Positions 1 through 9,142 are shown, counted from the first letter of the stretch. The stretch is 64,000 nucleotides of DNA from JAGQOZ01 sp041399205 (GCA_041399205.1 JAWKTK010000008.1:1-64000); one strand, 5' to 3'. A program made the numbers and translations. Notes: generated by a model not told the origin, from the sequence alone.

Positions 1-276
1 AATGCGTGTAGAAAATGGTCGTCGGGGCGGTTCGATCGTGAAAGACGTTGGTTCATGCTGTGAGGTGTTCGGCTTTGATTTGGACCGACGCCGTTTTTTT
101 GTTGACGATGGTTCCTTCTCTGCCTGTGTCGTCGCACCAGTTGCGGCATCAGATTCAAGCGACACTTCCAGTGTTTCCGCCGTTGTCTTCGCTTGCCTGG
201 TCCCCTTTCTCATGAACGCAATGGCGGCCGCGGGCAGTTCTTCTTCAGGCGTTGGCGGTGTGTATTGTTTCGGCAT
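1..276 (-). CDS. Short protein downstream of parA, cut by window edge
   Basis: An ATG at 276 opens a frame that stays open to the window edge (about 92 residues visible). It starts inside the last 32 bases of parA in another frame. A good Shine-Dalgarno (AAGGAGAACC) sits directly upstream, so it is probably co-translated with parA. The visible protein is hydrophilic, rich in Thr, Ser and Glu, and carries a basic stretch (KKRRRSKSKP) around residue 62-71. I do not recognise a domain. Its position matches the ParB or centromere-binding partner that usually follows parA on plasmids, but that is inference from context; the C-terminus lies outside the window. Confidence 0.6.
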   Translation of the reverse strand, partial: MPKQYTPPTPEEELPAAAIAFMRKGTRQAKTTAETLEVSLESDAATGATTQAEKEPSSTKKRRRSKSKPNTSQHEPTSFTIEPPRRPFSTRI

Positions 277-985
277 GGTTCTCCTTGATTGGTTGAGTTT
301 CAGTGAATAGGGTCTGCAGTCGTGTCGGGTCTTGCTCGGCGACTTCGGGGAAGATTTCTTGGAACAACGCGTCGATTTCGAATGCGGCGTCTTTGACGCG
401 CTGGCTGCGCCCCATTTGCCAGAGGATTTTGCCTACCTGCCCGCCCATTCCCGGTGCTTGTGCGAAGATTTGTTTCTGATGGATCACGTGATTGGCGACG
501 GGGAAGCCGAGCTTTCTGGATTCCTTGATCAGTTCGCGCGTCAGGACATGCTTTTCGTTCACCTGGTTGGCGACAACGACTGCAACGGGCTTTCCTTCGC
601 GAATGTCCTGGACTTCCCTGACCGTTTCTGTCGCCAAGGCCAAAGCGTTTAGTTCGAGCTTGCTTGCTTTGGCCGGTATCAATACCGCGTGGGCTCGGAG
701 CAAAATCGCTCGACTCACCTCCTCCATCCCTGCCGGACCGTCGGCGACAACCACGTCGTGTTCGGTCAGCAGTTGTGGCAGCCCTTTGATGATTTGTTCT
801 GGGCTCGAGAAAATGACCGTTGGTATCTCAGGTAAAGCCTCGCCGAGCCACCGCGACGAAAGTCGCTGGGCATCGCAATCGGCCAGGACAACCTTGTAGC
901 CGTACAGGTGCAGCCACGCCGTCAGGTTCACGGCGATGGTCGTCTTCCCTACTCCCCCTTTGCTGTTGGCGGTTGCGATGATCAT
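245..985 (-). CDS. parA: ParA-family partition ATPase
   Basis: Deviant Walker A ATPase of the ParA/MinD family, which segregates plasmids or chromosomes by binding DNA nonspecifically and being released by its ParB partner. The motif KGGVGKTT lies about 8 residues from the ATG chosen here (MIIATANSKGG), so the longer frame starting at 1021 is unlikely. A conserved VVVADGPAG segment matches the Walker B region, and VVANQVNEK lies in the C-terminal half. At about 246 residues it is a small ParA without an N-terminal DNA-binding domain, the type usual on small plasmids (ParA Ib-like). It is divergent from the repA gene at 1632 and is followed by an overlapping short gene. Confidence 0.9.
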   Translation of the reverse strand: MIIATANSKGGVGKTTIAVNLTAWLHLYGYKVVLADCDAQRLSSRWLGEALPEIPTVIFSSPEQIIKGLPQLLTEHDVVVADGPAGMEEVSRAILLRAHAVLIPAKASKLELNALALATETVREVQDIREGKPVAVVVANQVNEKHVLTRELIKESRKLGFPVANHVIHQKQIFAQAPGMGGQVGKILWQMGRSQRVKDAAFEIDALFQEIFPEVAEQDPTRLQTLFTETQPIKENHAETIHTANA

Positions 986-1120
986 GAACCGACCGTACCG
1001 CACCTTCATTCCGTCTGGCAAGCAAGATTTCAGGTCGGCATTCCTGCAATCTGTCTGGAAGGCAGGATGTCATTCCGGCATTCCAACCGGAAAACAGGCC
1101 ATCATACATGAATGCTTGAT

Positions 1121-1136
1121 TTCATGACGTCATGAA
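1121..1136. promoter_or_regulatory. Perfect 16-bp palindrome upstream of parA
   Basis: TTCATGACGTCATGAA is a perfect palindrome 136 bases upstream of the parA ATG, in the divergent parA/repA region. An imperfect inverted repeat (TTCCGG, 8 bases, CCGGAA) lies at about 1074-1093 between it and the gene. Small-ParA plasmids usually place the autoregulatory operator and centromere upstream of parA, so this is a candidate operator/parS. The role is inferred from position only. Confidence 0.45.
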
Positions 1137-1428
1137 GGACGGAAGTCATGCAAGATTTCGGTTGTCGAGTTCGAGATTCGTTGGCAAGGTGGAACTTTAA
1201 CGCTGTTGAAGTTAGCTCGGCAGCAGTAATTCGACTGGACCATCGATCGCCGTCGGCGGTCACTTATCAAGTGTGGATATGACGGCCATATTTCGCTCAG
1301 GCTTGAAAAACTCAGACTCGATAGGGCGAGGGGGCAGAGTTGCGTCGATCGCCGCTCTCAAGCCAAATACGGACGTCGCACGCATTGGCAGCTTTCCTAC
1401 GCGAAATAAGCGCAGTGCGGCCGAGCGT

Positions 1429-1533
1429 AATTCGGCACCAAGCGTACCGAAACTCCACGCCAGTTTTGCCGTAAGTCCACACCAGTCAGTACCGAAACCC
1501 CACGCCAGTTTTGCCGCAACTCGACACCAGTTT
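1429..1533 (+). repeat. Iteron array, probable replication origin
   Basis: Four related 16-base copies of the pattern AACTCCACGCCAGTTT start at 1451, 1473, 1496 and 1518, spaced 22, 23 and 22 bases. A more degenerate copy begins at 1429, again 22 bases away. A longer 27-base unit containing the copy is nearly identical at 1445-1471 and 1490-1516. Regular spacing of about two helical turns just upstream of a RepA-type initiator is the classic layout of an iteron-controlled plasmid origin (oriV). An AT-richer stretch with a run of seven A lies at about 1578-1584, between the iterons and repA. Confidence 0.7.
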
Positions 1534-1631
1534 CCGCACGCAACGTCGCGAGATCACTCGGCAATTCGTTCAGTAACAAAAAAACAGTACGTACCATACA
1601 ACAGTTTGCTGTTGCTGAGGGAGGGTGGAGA

Positions 1632-3035
1632 ATGAAGTCACGTAGCCGGACGCGTCACGACGCCCGAGCCATCGGTAAGGACGAAATGAATTTGCTCGAG
1701 TACTGCATCTTCTCGGCGAATGATCGAGTTGACCGAAAGACCAAGAGCCTCGTCTTCGAAGATTCTAATGCCGGTCGACGCCGGAAGTTGACAGTCGCCT
1801 TTTCCGCCGAATATGGTCGACCAACCGCGCGTGACGACCAACTTTTGGTCGCGTTGTTGAAGCTGACTCGCGACCAAGGCTTCCAATCGGCGACCGTAAA
1901 CTTCAGTCGCTACGAAGTCCTGAACATCCTTGGTTGGCCTAACACCGGGCACTATTACAAGCAGATCGAGCACGCGCTCGACCGAATCCGAGGTACTACG
2001 CTCAATTGGGAAAACGCCTATTGGGACCATCGAGCCAAGGAATGGGCGACTCGAAAATTCAGCATCATCGACGATGTGGAGCTACTGGATCGCGGACGCT
2101 ACGAGCGAATCCGACGGGTATCTGATGAAAAACAACCCAAGTCGTGGTTCCGCTGGAGCGACGTGATGTTCGACTCGTTCGCCGCAGGCTACATCAAGAC
2201 GCTCGATCTCGAACAATTTCGGTCCATTCAAGGCGACGTGGCCAAGCGACTCTACCGCTGGCTCGATAAGCATTTTAAGAACCCCAAGCGACGACTTCCG
2301 ATCGAATTGCCGCTGGAAACTCTAGCGGTGCAAAAGCTCGGCTTTCGCCCGGCCGCACCCAGCCATTTGCAACGCATGGTGAGACCAGCGATCGTTGAGT
2401 TAGAACGGCAAGGCTTGATTCGACCAGATTCGTCAAGATTCAGCCGAGCCAATCGCCAGCTGCACGTTCACTTCCAACCGCCCCGCTCGTCCGCCATCAC
2501 GCAGGACACTCTGCCCAGTCCGGATTCCAACCTTCCGCCGCTGGTTCGTCAGCTCGTCGAACGCGGAGTCGACGCCAAAACTGCTGCTCGACTGGCCAGC
2601 GAATTCGCCGAAGAAGCACAGCGACAAATCGAGCTCTTCGATCACCGCATCTCGACTGGCTGGCAACCTCGCACGAGCGCCGGTGGCTATTTGAAATCTT
2701 CCATCGAACGGCAATTCGAGGCGCCACCAGGATTCAAAACGTCGAAACAGCGTTCTGCCGACCGAACAAAGTCAACCCGACGCGAGCGTGAGCGGCGAAG
2801 CAAGTCGAAGCAACAAGAATCCAAAGCCGATCAGGGTCGCAAATTGCACCTCGCACGAATAGAAGCCGTTGATCGCTGGAAAAACTCAATGTCTGAGTCA
2901 GAGTGGCGAGAAACCGAAGCGAAAATCGTCGCCGGCATGATCGGCGACGAAATCGCTCGGTACCGGATGAGCGGACACGAACGATTACGAGTGCTTTCGG
3001 TGCACGTCCCGACTATGTTCAACACTACCGATTGA
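1632..3035 (+). CDS. repA: Plasmid replication initiator (RepA-like)
   Basis: A 467-residue protein resembling the replication initiator A family (RPA/RepA) of plasmids. The N-terminal part carries the family pattern: a basic start, then a beta-rich segment with RRRKLTVAFSAEYG, a central winged-helix-like region (VNFSRYEVLNILGWPNTG) and LYRWLDKHF further on. The C-terminal third (from about residue 370) is very basic and low in complexity. The family binds origin iterons through winged-helix domains, and such repeats lie 100-200 bases upstream. The start follows GGGAGGGTGGAGA. The frame is intact, unlike many genes further right. The following 240 bases to 3276 hold no gene I can support. Confidence 0.8.
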   Translation: MKSRSRTRHDARAIGKDEMNLLEYCIFSANDRVDRKTKSLVFEDSNAGRRRKLTVAFSAEYGRPTARDDQLLVALLKLTRDQGFQSATVNFSRYEVLNILGWPNTGHYYKQIEHALDRIRGTTLNWENAYWDHRAKEWATRKFSIIDDVELLDRGRYERIRRVSDEKQPKSWFRWSDVMFDSFAAGYIKTLDLEQFRSIQGDVAKRLYRWLDKHFKNPKRRLPIELPLETLAVQKLGFRPAAPSHLQRMVRPAIVELERQGLIRPDSSRFSRANRQLHVHFQPPRSSAITQDTLPSPDSNLPPLVRQLVERGVDAKTAARLASEFAEEAQRQIELFDHRISTGWQPRTSAGGYLKSSIERQFEAPPGFKTSKQRSADRTKSTRRERERRSKSKQQESKADQGRKLHLARIEAVDRWKNSMSESEWRETEAKIVAGMIGDEIARYRMSGHERLRVLSVHVPTMFNTTD

Positions 3036-3276
3036 CCCCTCCTTGTGTCGTATCAGTTTCGGCAATCGGTGCGCGCGTGGATGCATAATGTCACGCCCTC
3101 ATTACGCAGTAAAACAATGGCATGCCCGTACTCCGGACGGCAATGGCTTGGTGAGGTCAAAGTAACACAACGATGGGGGAGGATTCCTTACCGCCGCCAG
3201 TTTGAACCGAGCATGTCGATATTTTAGTTCCATTCGTAGATTCCTGGAGTCGAAAGCGATGCAGCGGTGTCACAAT

Positions 3277-4188
3277 TCAGCCACTGATCATTTCATGCTG
3301 CAAATAGCTACAAAGGCTCGGGAACAGCCAAGACAATGTAACAGCGGCGTTGTGACTTGCAGCAAACGCCTGAGGGTATTGCGCTGATGAAAACTCTTCT
3401 TCGAAACGACCAAGCTGGTTTGTGACACCCGAGACGAACAGAAATGGTTGATCGACGCAAAGGCGGATGAGTCCGTGCGTTGTTTCAACGGACCTGATCT
3501 CACCCGAAAATGCTTTCGAAGTGACTCGCTCAAGTGCGAGCGCATCGTACTTGTGATACGACCGATTATCGAGCACGTTGACTACGCTAAGTGCTAACTG
3601 GTGCGAGTCAGCAATTAGGGTTGGATTTTTCGATGAAGAATTTGGTGGGACAACAAAGCGGCTCGGCATCTCCGTGCAAGCGTCTTGTATATCGCTCGAA
3701 GCAAGTATCTCGCGACCTGTTTCCGATACAATGACAGACTCGACGTATTCACCCAGCTCAGCATATTCGTCTGATTCACTCGACTCACGAGCGTCAAACA
3801 CAAACACGTCGCTCCCGACAATGACGTTTCCGGCACACTGTGGCAAAGGAGACGCACATGTTCCAAAAGCGACGACAAGCGCCCCGTCAAATTCTCCACA
3901 ACCAGCGGCCTCGCACAGCACTTGCTGCTTGTGATAACTGGAAGAACTGTTGCGGTCTCGGCCGACTAGATCTTCGATGCAACGTACTTCAAGTCGAATT
4001 CCACTTAGTTCGCCGACGATTCTTGGGCTCGGTGCATATTCACGGGGAGAAAGCAGTCTCTCGGTAACAAGCGTGCTTGGGCTAGCGGAAAACTTCTGCT
4101 TGATGTCTCGGGTATGCTCAAGCACAGAGACGAGGGCAGTGGCTTCCCACCATTTGTTCGCCAATATAACGATTTTGGATAACATCAT
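3277..4188 (-). CDS. Nucleoside phosphorylase/nucleosidase-like protein
   Basis: A 303-residue protein with the layout of the purine nucleoside phosphorylase/MTA-SAH nucleosidase superfamily. It has a short N-terminal beta strand (KIVILANKWWEA), then a central VVAFGTCASPLP that corresponds to the Gly-rich phosphate/ribose loop, then GNVIVGSDVFVFDA, then VETTHGLIRL (nucleoside-binding Glu region) and PFLFVSGVTN near residue 255. In the last motif the superfamily's usual catalytic Asp is Asn. PNP-fold proteins act as ATP/nucleoside-degrading effectors in several anti-phage systems, so a toxic effector role is plausible but inferred. Its ATG overlaps the stop of the preceding gene (ATGATG), making it the last gene of a four-gene coupled operon. 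Confidence 0.65.
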   Translation of the reverse strand: MMLSKIVILANKWWEATALVSVLEHTRDIKQKFSASPSTLVTERLLSPREYAPSPRIVGELSGIRLEVRCIEDLVGRDRNSSSSYHKQQVLCEAAGCGEFDGALVVAFGTCASPLPQCAGNVIVGSDVFVFDARESSESDEYAELGEYVESVIVSETGREILASSDIQDACTEMPSRFVVPPNSSSKNPTLIADSHQLALSVVNVLDNRSYHKYDALALERVTSKAFSGEIRSVETTHGLIRLCVDQPFLFVSGVTNQLGRFEEEFSSAQYPQAFAASHNAAVTLSWLFPSLCSYLQHEMISG

Positions 4189-5453
4189 CCTTGTCCTTTG
4201 CGAGACTTCTTCTTTCGCTTAGGTGTGCTTGCCTGCTTTACGGGACTTGCATTCGACGCACGATCGAACACTTCCTTCATTTTTTCAAGCAAATCCTTGA
4301 ACTGTTCCGTGTCGTCCAAAGGGAGGTCCGCAGCAGGTGCTTGCGGGATGTCACGAATGAGACGAAAGGAAGCAACAATTCCCGGATCTAGTTCAACGCT
4401 GACGAATCTCGCGCCAATCCCAATTCCGTCGGGAATTGCTCCATCCGGCTTCATGACGGCTTCCAATTCATCGAGTTGCACGTCGCCTGTCGAATTCGTC
4501 TCGCGATCAAGATCGCATTCCATGCGAAAAAGAAGTGCCTCTAGATTTGGATCCGCTGGGTCGGAGGTGCACAACCCACTTAGAAAGGAATACCATAAAA
4601 GGCATCGCGGCTCAGATTTTGTCATTTCGCTGAGGACACTGAAATGGCTGAGAGGTCGCGTCGACATTCGAGTTGCGAGCGTCGCAGCTTGAAAACAGGA
4701 CGACGGCTCCGAAAGTGATGAATTGTGGACGAACTCCTCAAGTTCCACGACGACACGTTCGCGTCGTTCCGCTTTCAAGGATCCAGTCTGAATTGAACAG
4801 TTCTTGTTGTTTCTTCCCAATGGACGCTGCAAGGTGGGGTACCACTCTTTCCGGATCAGTTGCGTTATTCCCGTTCTCAAGTATCGAGAATATTGGATCC
4901 CAAACTGTCTTGATTGTCTTCGGATTGAGTCGCCTGGGATGTACCTGGAGAAGGTGCTGAGCGCGAAACCATTTTGATATTAAGTCACTTGCACATGTAT
5001 AGCTAGCCTTAATCGCAGAGGCTGCTACGTATCCAAATGTGCTGCGAAGTGACAGGACCGTCGGCCGGGCTTGGATCTTATTCGATTGCCATTCATAGAG
5101 CAGTTCGCCGAGCGAAAGACACAGAAGTCCTCTGGTAAGCCTACGTGACAAACATACGTTGCGAGGTTGTAGCAATTCATCAACTCGACGTCTTTCTACG
5201 ACGCCATTCCCGCAGTCAATGGTGACCAGTGAGGCAAGTAGGTGCTTGACCATGCGAAGAATTCATGGAGATTCGGCATATCCACTACCACAAAGTCGGG
5301 TATTCGTCGATCACGGGCCTGGGAGAATGCGGCGACAACTTCGGCGTTTGGCAAGTCTCGATATGACTCGATCTCTCGCCCGTCCGTGCTTGGATCAAGC
5401 TGTCCCGAGAAGAGCTTCAACAATATCGTACGTTCACCTGCTAGGACAATCAC
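4185..5453 (-). CDS. Unknown protein of the four-gene operon (frameshifted)
   Basis: Three successive frames on the minus strand together form one protein of about 420 residues: 5453-5250 (starts IVLAGERTILLKL), then 5250-4780 (HLLASLVTIDCGNG to ELFNSDWIL), then 4780-4185 (KAERRERVVVELEE to a Lys-rich end KRKKKSRKGQG). I do not recognise a domain. The N-terminus is alpha/beta-like, the middle helical, and the tail highly charged. The start is GTG at 5453, overlapping the helicase stop as TAGTG, with GGAGGTGAG directly upstream. The end overlaps the next ATG. Breaks near 5250 and 4780 are single-base shifts: either sequencing errors or inactivating mutations. Confidence 0.6.
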
Positions 5454-6601
5454 TAAAACTCACCTCCGAACGCTTGGCTGATTGGAGGCACGTCTTCGCT
5501 GGGATTGACTGCAAGGATTGCACTCTTCACGAACGGCGGGATTGGGTCACCGTAAAGCGTTAATGAGGTTTTGGCGCGTGTCGCGAGCGTGAAGATCATG
5601 TTCCGCTGCAATGGAAACCGACGCAATGATTCCATCATTGCCCCGTGAACGGTCCGAAACTCCAACCCCTTGCAACCATGCATTGTCGTCAAGCAAATAG
5701 GTGTATCAGCGTCAAAAACTTCGTACCCGTCTGCTGACGATTGTTTGACAGTAAATCGCCCTATCGAAGTCTGAGAAATAGCATTGTGCATTCGATCAAG
5801 ATCTGCGTTCTTGGGGCAGATGATTGCGAGCATCTCATTTGGGTACGCTTTCATTTCGATTTGGATCTGCTCAACAATTTTGGCGACCTGCGAATCGAAG
5901 TCCAACTCGTGAAATTGGAACGAGCTTGGGATCTTTTCTTCGGGGTATTTGCAAGTCGGAAGTGTAGGGTCGTACGCTGGCATCCCCTTTCCAATAGAGT
6001 CTGCCAATCGACAGATATTGTATCCGTTGCGATAGTGAAATCGCAGCCGATGGACGTTGCAGTTTTCTTCAAGGTGTTGCAGCGACGCACCACCTCGGTA
6101 GAGCTTCTGCCTTGAATCTGCCACAGCAAAGAAACGGTTTGCAAGGCTCTTGAATACACTTAGTTCCTCGGGCAGAAAATCTTGGGCCTCGTCAAGAAAC
6201 ACAGCATCAAATGGAGGAGCATCTAACTCAGCACGAAGGACTCGGACGCGTTCGACAAGTTCCAGACGCGATTCATCGAAAGAAAGATGACCCTCGGGAA
6301 CGTCGTGACCATACTCTCGCAACACATCGTAGAAACACCTGGCACTTGTCTTTAGCTTGTCGATTCCAAATGAGTATTGATCAGCCCCACGCACCAAGAA
6401 CTCACGCAATGTTCGACCAAAGACAACAACCAAGATGTTCGGGGTCACTTTGGAGACATAGTTTGCACGAAGCAGCAACAGATTCGTCTTGCCGCTGCCA
6501 GGAGGCCCTAAGATTAAATGATCTCCCTCCAACGAAAGACGAAGTATGCCTTCTTGGTCAGTGTCAAGTTTTGCAAGGTCGACCCACCATTCACTGTTCA
6601 T
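5453..6601 (-). CDS. Superfamily 1 (UvrD/Rep-like) helicase
   Basis: A compact 382-residue SF1 helicase. A Q-motif-like LDTDQEGILRL stands at about residue 12, Walker A GPPGSGKTNLL at 33-43, Walker B DAVFLDEAQDFLP at about 133, HYRNGYNI (motif IV region) at about 190, and TTMHGCKGLEF (UvrD_C motif V) at about 307. A late TLATRAKTSLTLY segment matches motif VI, where UvrD has VALTRA. At 382 residues it is about half the size of UvrD, so the 1B/2B inserts must be short. Its ATG overlaps the last 11 bases of the kinase gene, and its stop overlaps the GTG of the next gene. This tight coupling suggests the four products work as a unit. The frame is intact. Confidence 0.85.
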   Translation of the reverse strand: MNSEWWVDLAKLDTDQEGILRLSLEGDHLILGPPGSGKTNLLLLRANYVSKVTPNILVVVFGRTLREFLVRGADQYSFGIDKLKTSARCFYDVLREYGHDVPEGHLSFDESRLELVERVRVLRAELDAPPFDAVFLDEAQDFLPEELSVFKSLANRFFAVADSRQKLYRGGASLQHLEENCNVHRLRFHYRNGYNICRLADSIGKGMPAYDPTLPTCKYPEEKIPSSFQFHELDFDSQVAKIVEQIQIEMKAYPNEMLAIICPKNADLDRMHNAISQTSIGRFTVKQSSADGYEVFDADTPICLTTMHGCKGLEFRTVHGAMMESLRRFPLQRNMIFTLATRAKTSLTLYGDPIPPFVKSAILAVNPSEDVPPISQAFGGEF

Positions 6602-7941
6602 AAGGCTCGCTCAATATCTGTTTGAAGTCTTGGGCCAATGCAGTGCTCACCTTCGTTTTGAATTCGCCTGCGACAAACACGCCTTCGTAAATCTTTCGGT
6701 ATTCCACGGCATCGAAATCCTGTTGCGAGTCAGCGCTTGTATAGAGGCCACACTGGCAGACCCGTGACGAAGATTCGATGACTGCTACGGTCAGCGTTGA
6801 ATACGCCGACCGCTGTTGCGGACCAGCAAACGTGGTAACGATGCGAAAGCGAAAACCGTCGTTGTTTTGATCCCCAAAATGATCCACCGGATGAATCGTG
6901 AACTCTGGAAAATATTTCTCTTTCCCTGACAGAAACGCACGAATCGCTAATTCCACTTGTGCTGAAATATCAGCGATAGCCTTCTTCATTCGCTGCATAT
7001 CTCGGGCACCATCGGGAAACACCTGTGTCGCCTCGGCAGGAGCCGCTAACGAGGAAATAAGATCTGTCAGGTCTTCAACATCGTCGGATTGTTTTGGAGA
7101 AGCCCAGAATTGATGCCACTCAACGTTGGAAAGCCGCGTTAAAGGGTCTTTGCTTAGGCAGTCGAGTGCTAGTTTGACGAGATCAGATGGGGCAGAAGTA
7201 TCTTCGATCGTCAGAGGAAGACCCTTGATCGCTTGTATCAGCTCGTCACCTTCGAAGCCAGCAAATGGTTGTTTCCCCGTCAACATTTCGTACAGAGTTG
7301 CACCAAGCTGGTAGAACGTGACAGCGCGCCAGCCCTCGTGGTCAAGTTCGACTTTGTTATTGAGCAATTCCGGAGGCGCGTACTTCTTTGTTCCCTTGAT
7401 GTGTTGCGAAACCTGATCGGTGACAGTCGTGCCAATCACCGGTCTCACGAGTCCGAGATCGATTAGGGTCACGTGATCCGTCTCACGATTCACGGCGATG
7501 TTGTCAGGTTTGATATCACGATGAACTTGTTCCATCGTGTGGTGCATAAAAAAAGCAGCTTGAGCCGTTTGCCTGATTATGTGCCGGATCTGGTCGTTCG
7601 AGAATTCGCTGATCCGTTCCGTAAGCGTCGGATCTCCAATAAACTCCATGATCAAGTAATGGTATCCGTGATCCGGACATACGCCCGCAGAGATGGTCCT
7701 TACGAGGTTATCATGCTGATGGTGCCGAGCCTCAACTTGCCTACGGATACGTTCCTCTTCGGCTCCTGAGTCATCAAACAGTTCTTTTGCATAGAATTTT
7801 ATTGCGACTTGATCGTCACCACGCGAACCTTGGAGGACCACACTCGTTCCCCAGGCTGTGGAGATCGCCGACTAAGTAACCATCAATGGTCTTTCCTTTG
7901 TAATCCACGGCGATGCGCTGTGCGAGATCGTCAGTCATCAT
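6591..7941 (-). CDS. Ser/Thr protein kinase with C-terminal extension (one frameshift)
   Basis: A eukaryotic-type protein kinase. The ATP-binding Lys is in VAIKFYAKEL, the catalytic loop is HRDIKPDN, the Mg-binding motif is DLG rather than DFG, and APPEL replaces APE. The kinase domain spans about the first 270 residues. About 150 further residues (from AAPAEATQVF) form an extension with no recognised domain and no membrane segment, unlike the membrane PknB type. The N-terminal about 24 residues (ATG at 7941, MTDDLAQRIAVDYKG) are in a different frame from the rest; the frames meet near 7870 in a GGCGATCTC stretch. It is the first gene of the kinase-helicase-unknown-phosphorylase operon, so it may be the sensor or switch. 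Confidence 0.82.
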
Positions 7942-7979
7942 CAGCTGTTGCGCCCTTCCGCGTTTTGCGAGGAATTGGA

Positions 7980-7998
7980 ATTGAATGAACTGTTCAAT
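7980..7998. promoter_or_regulatory. Inverted repeat in the promoter region of the kinase operon
   Basis: ATTGAA-TGAACTG-TTCAAT: six-base arms, with an inner GAAC/GTTC extending the symmetry. It lies 39 bases upstream of the kinase ATG at 7941. Position and symmetry suit a repressor operator. No regulator gene lies nearby. Confidence 0.35.
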
Positions 7999-8501
7999 TT
8001 ACCAGAATTGTCTTACTGAAAGTAGCGGACCACGGTACTGGGCCTGACGGTGCTTCCGAGTACGTCAGTTTCGAAACAGACGTTCCCAACTCGATCGGAC
8101 GTGTCTCCGAAGCGAGTTTCTCACAATTCTCCGACGCAGCGGTGGCATCGTCCGCGTGCAGGAAAGAAGCGTCTAAAGTCGTTCAGGCGGAAACGACCGT
8201 CGGCAACTCTGAACTTTGAATAGTTCAGGCAATCTGACAACGCTCAGGAGGCTACGGAGCCCTGCTTTCACAACCAATGTCAAACCGTCCTGGTTACATC
8301 GTGAAATAATCGTGAAACCGCATCGGGCAAGCGAACCAATTCTGCTTGGGAGAACTTCTCAGGCGTTTCACCGACGCAACTTGGTTTACTCCAAATTAGC
8401 CCCGGTTTGGCGTGCTGAAGAACCGGGGCAAGTCGATCTCAGTCGTTTGGTCGTTCGTCGTTGACGAGCATGTACAACGGCTCATCCAACAACTAGATCC
8501 G
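7999..8501. other. About 500 bases without a supported gene
   Basis: This stretch separates the start of the kinase operon from the end of the next minus-strand operon. I see only short uninterrupted frames. Part of 8396-8501 may be the broken tail of the small gene at 8502, because a fragment beginning MSDEEDAAVRQLWLTLDGS can be read there in another frame. Confidence 0.4.
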
Positions 8502-8702
8502 TCAAGCGTCAGCCACAGTTGCCGAACTGCAGCGTCTTCTTCGTCGGACATTTCTGCACATCGGGACGGGGGCTCCACCGAGCACGCCGCCGTTTTTCCA
8601 GTTTTGCCAACGCAGGATCTCGCGACTTCGTTTTTGGTCAATCAGCCGTCGTGCCTGATCAAAGGCTCGACATTGAACGTCGATTGGTTGTGGCGTCGGC
8701 AT
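8502..8702 (-). CDS. Small hypothetical protein
   Basis: A 66-residue frame starting at ATG 8702 with AAAGGAGAATAGA just upstream and one base after the stop of the previous gene. Its first 48 residues (MPTPQPIDVQCRAFDQARRL onwards, with LIDQKRSREILRWQNWKN) look like a real helical protein. The last 15 are Arg-rich and are probably out of frame, since a more natural continuation is found in the neighbouring frame. Function unknown. It is the last gene of the ArdC-like operon. Confidence 0.5.
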   Translation of the reverse strand: MPTPQPIDVQCRAFDQARRLIDQKRSREILRWQNWKNGGVLGGAPVPMCRNVRRRRRCSSATVADA

Positions 8703-8703
8703 T

Positions 8704-8925
8704 CTATTCTCCTTTCGCGGAAAGGTCGTGAGGGGGTTGATTGCCGCGTGAAGCGACCCAAGCCAAGAACGCGTCGAGCGACGCTTGACGCAGTCGACGG
8801 CCACCGGGCGAGAATCCACCACGTCTTAGCCAGTGTTGCAGCGACTCGGCCAGTTCAGCCGCATCGTCGAACTCGCCGTCTGCAACGTGTTCGAGCAGCA
8901 TCGAGAAACAAGCATCGGGATCCAT
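8704..8925 (-). CDS. Small acidic hypothetical protein
   Basis: A 73-residue protein starting at ATG 8925 behind GGAGGACCATTAAC. The sequence (MDPDACFSMLLEHVADGEFD) is acidic and helical in its first half, with a basic C-terminal half (RRGGFSPGGRRLRQAS). No domain recognised. It sits between the Cys-pair protein and another small gene in a tightly packed operon (gaps of one base), which supports its being expressed. Confidence 0.6.
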   Translation of the reverse strand: MDPDACFSMLLEHVADGEFDDAAELAESLQHWLRRGGFSPGGRRLRQASLDAFLAWVASRGNQPPHDLSAKGE

Positions 8926-8926
8926 G

Positions 8927-9142
8927 TTAATGGTCCTCCTTCCTGCAATCGGGACACGTACCGAGATGCGTATACCATTCCAGCGGAGAGTTCTTTGTGT
9001 CGTCGACGGGAATGATGCGAAGCGAGTCGGCCAACGACTGGATTTCTTGAATGTCATCCCAGTCGTCAGGCAAGACATCGATGCCATCGAAGTCGGTGCG
9101 ATCGCACAAGTGACAAGCAAGCCGAATGTTGAGCCTGTTCAT
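8927..9142 (-). CDS. Small protein with two Cys pairs (zinc-ribbon-like)
   Basis: A 71-residue protein. CHLCD near residue 10 and CPDC near residue 65 form two CxxC pairs, consistent with one zinc site. The middle is acidic (DWDDIQEIQ). Its ATG overlaps the stop of the ArdC-like gene (ATGA), so the two are translationally coupled. The specific function is unknown. Confidence 0.65.
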   Translation of the reverse strand: MNRLNIRLACHLCDRTDFDGIDVLPDDWDDIQEIQSLADSLRIIPVDDTKNSPLEWYTHLGTCPDCRKEDH

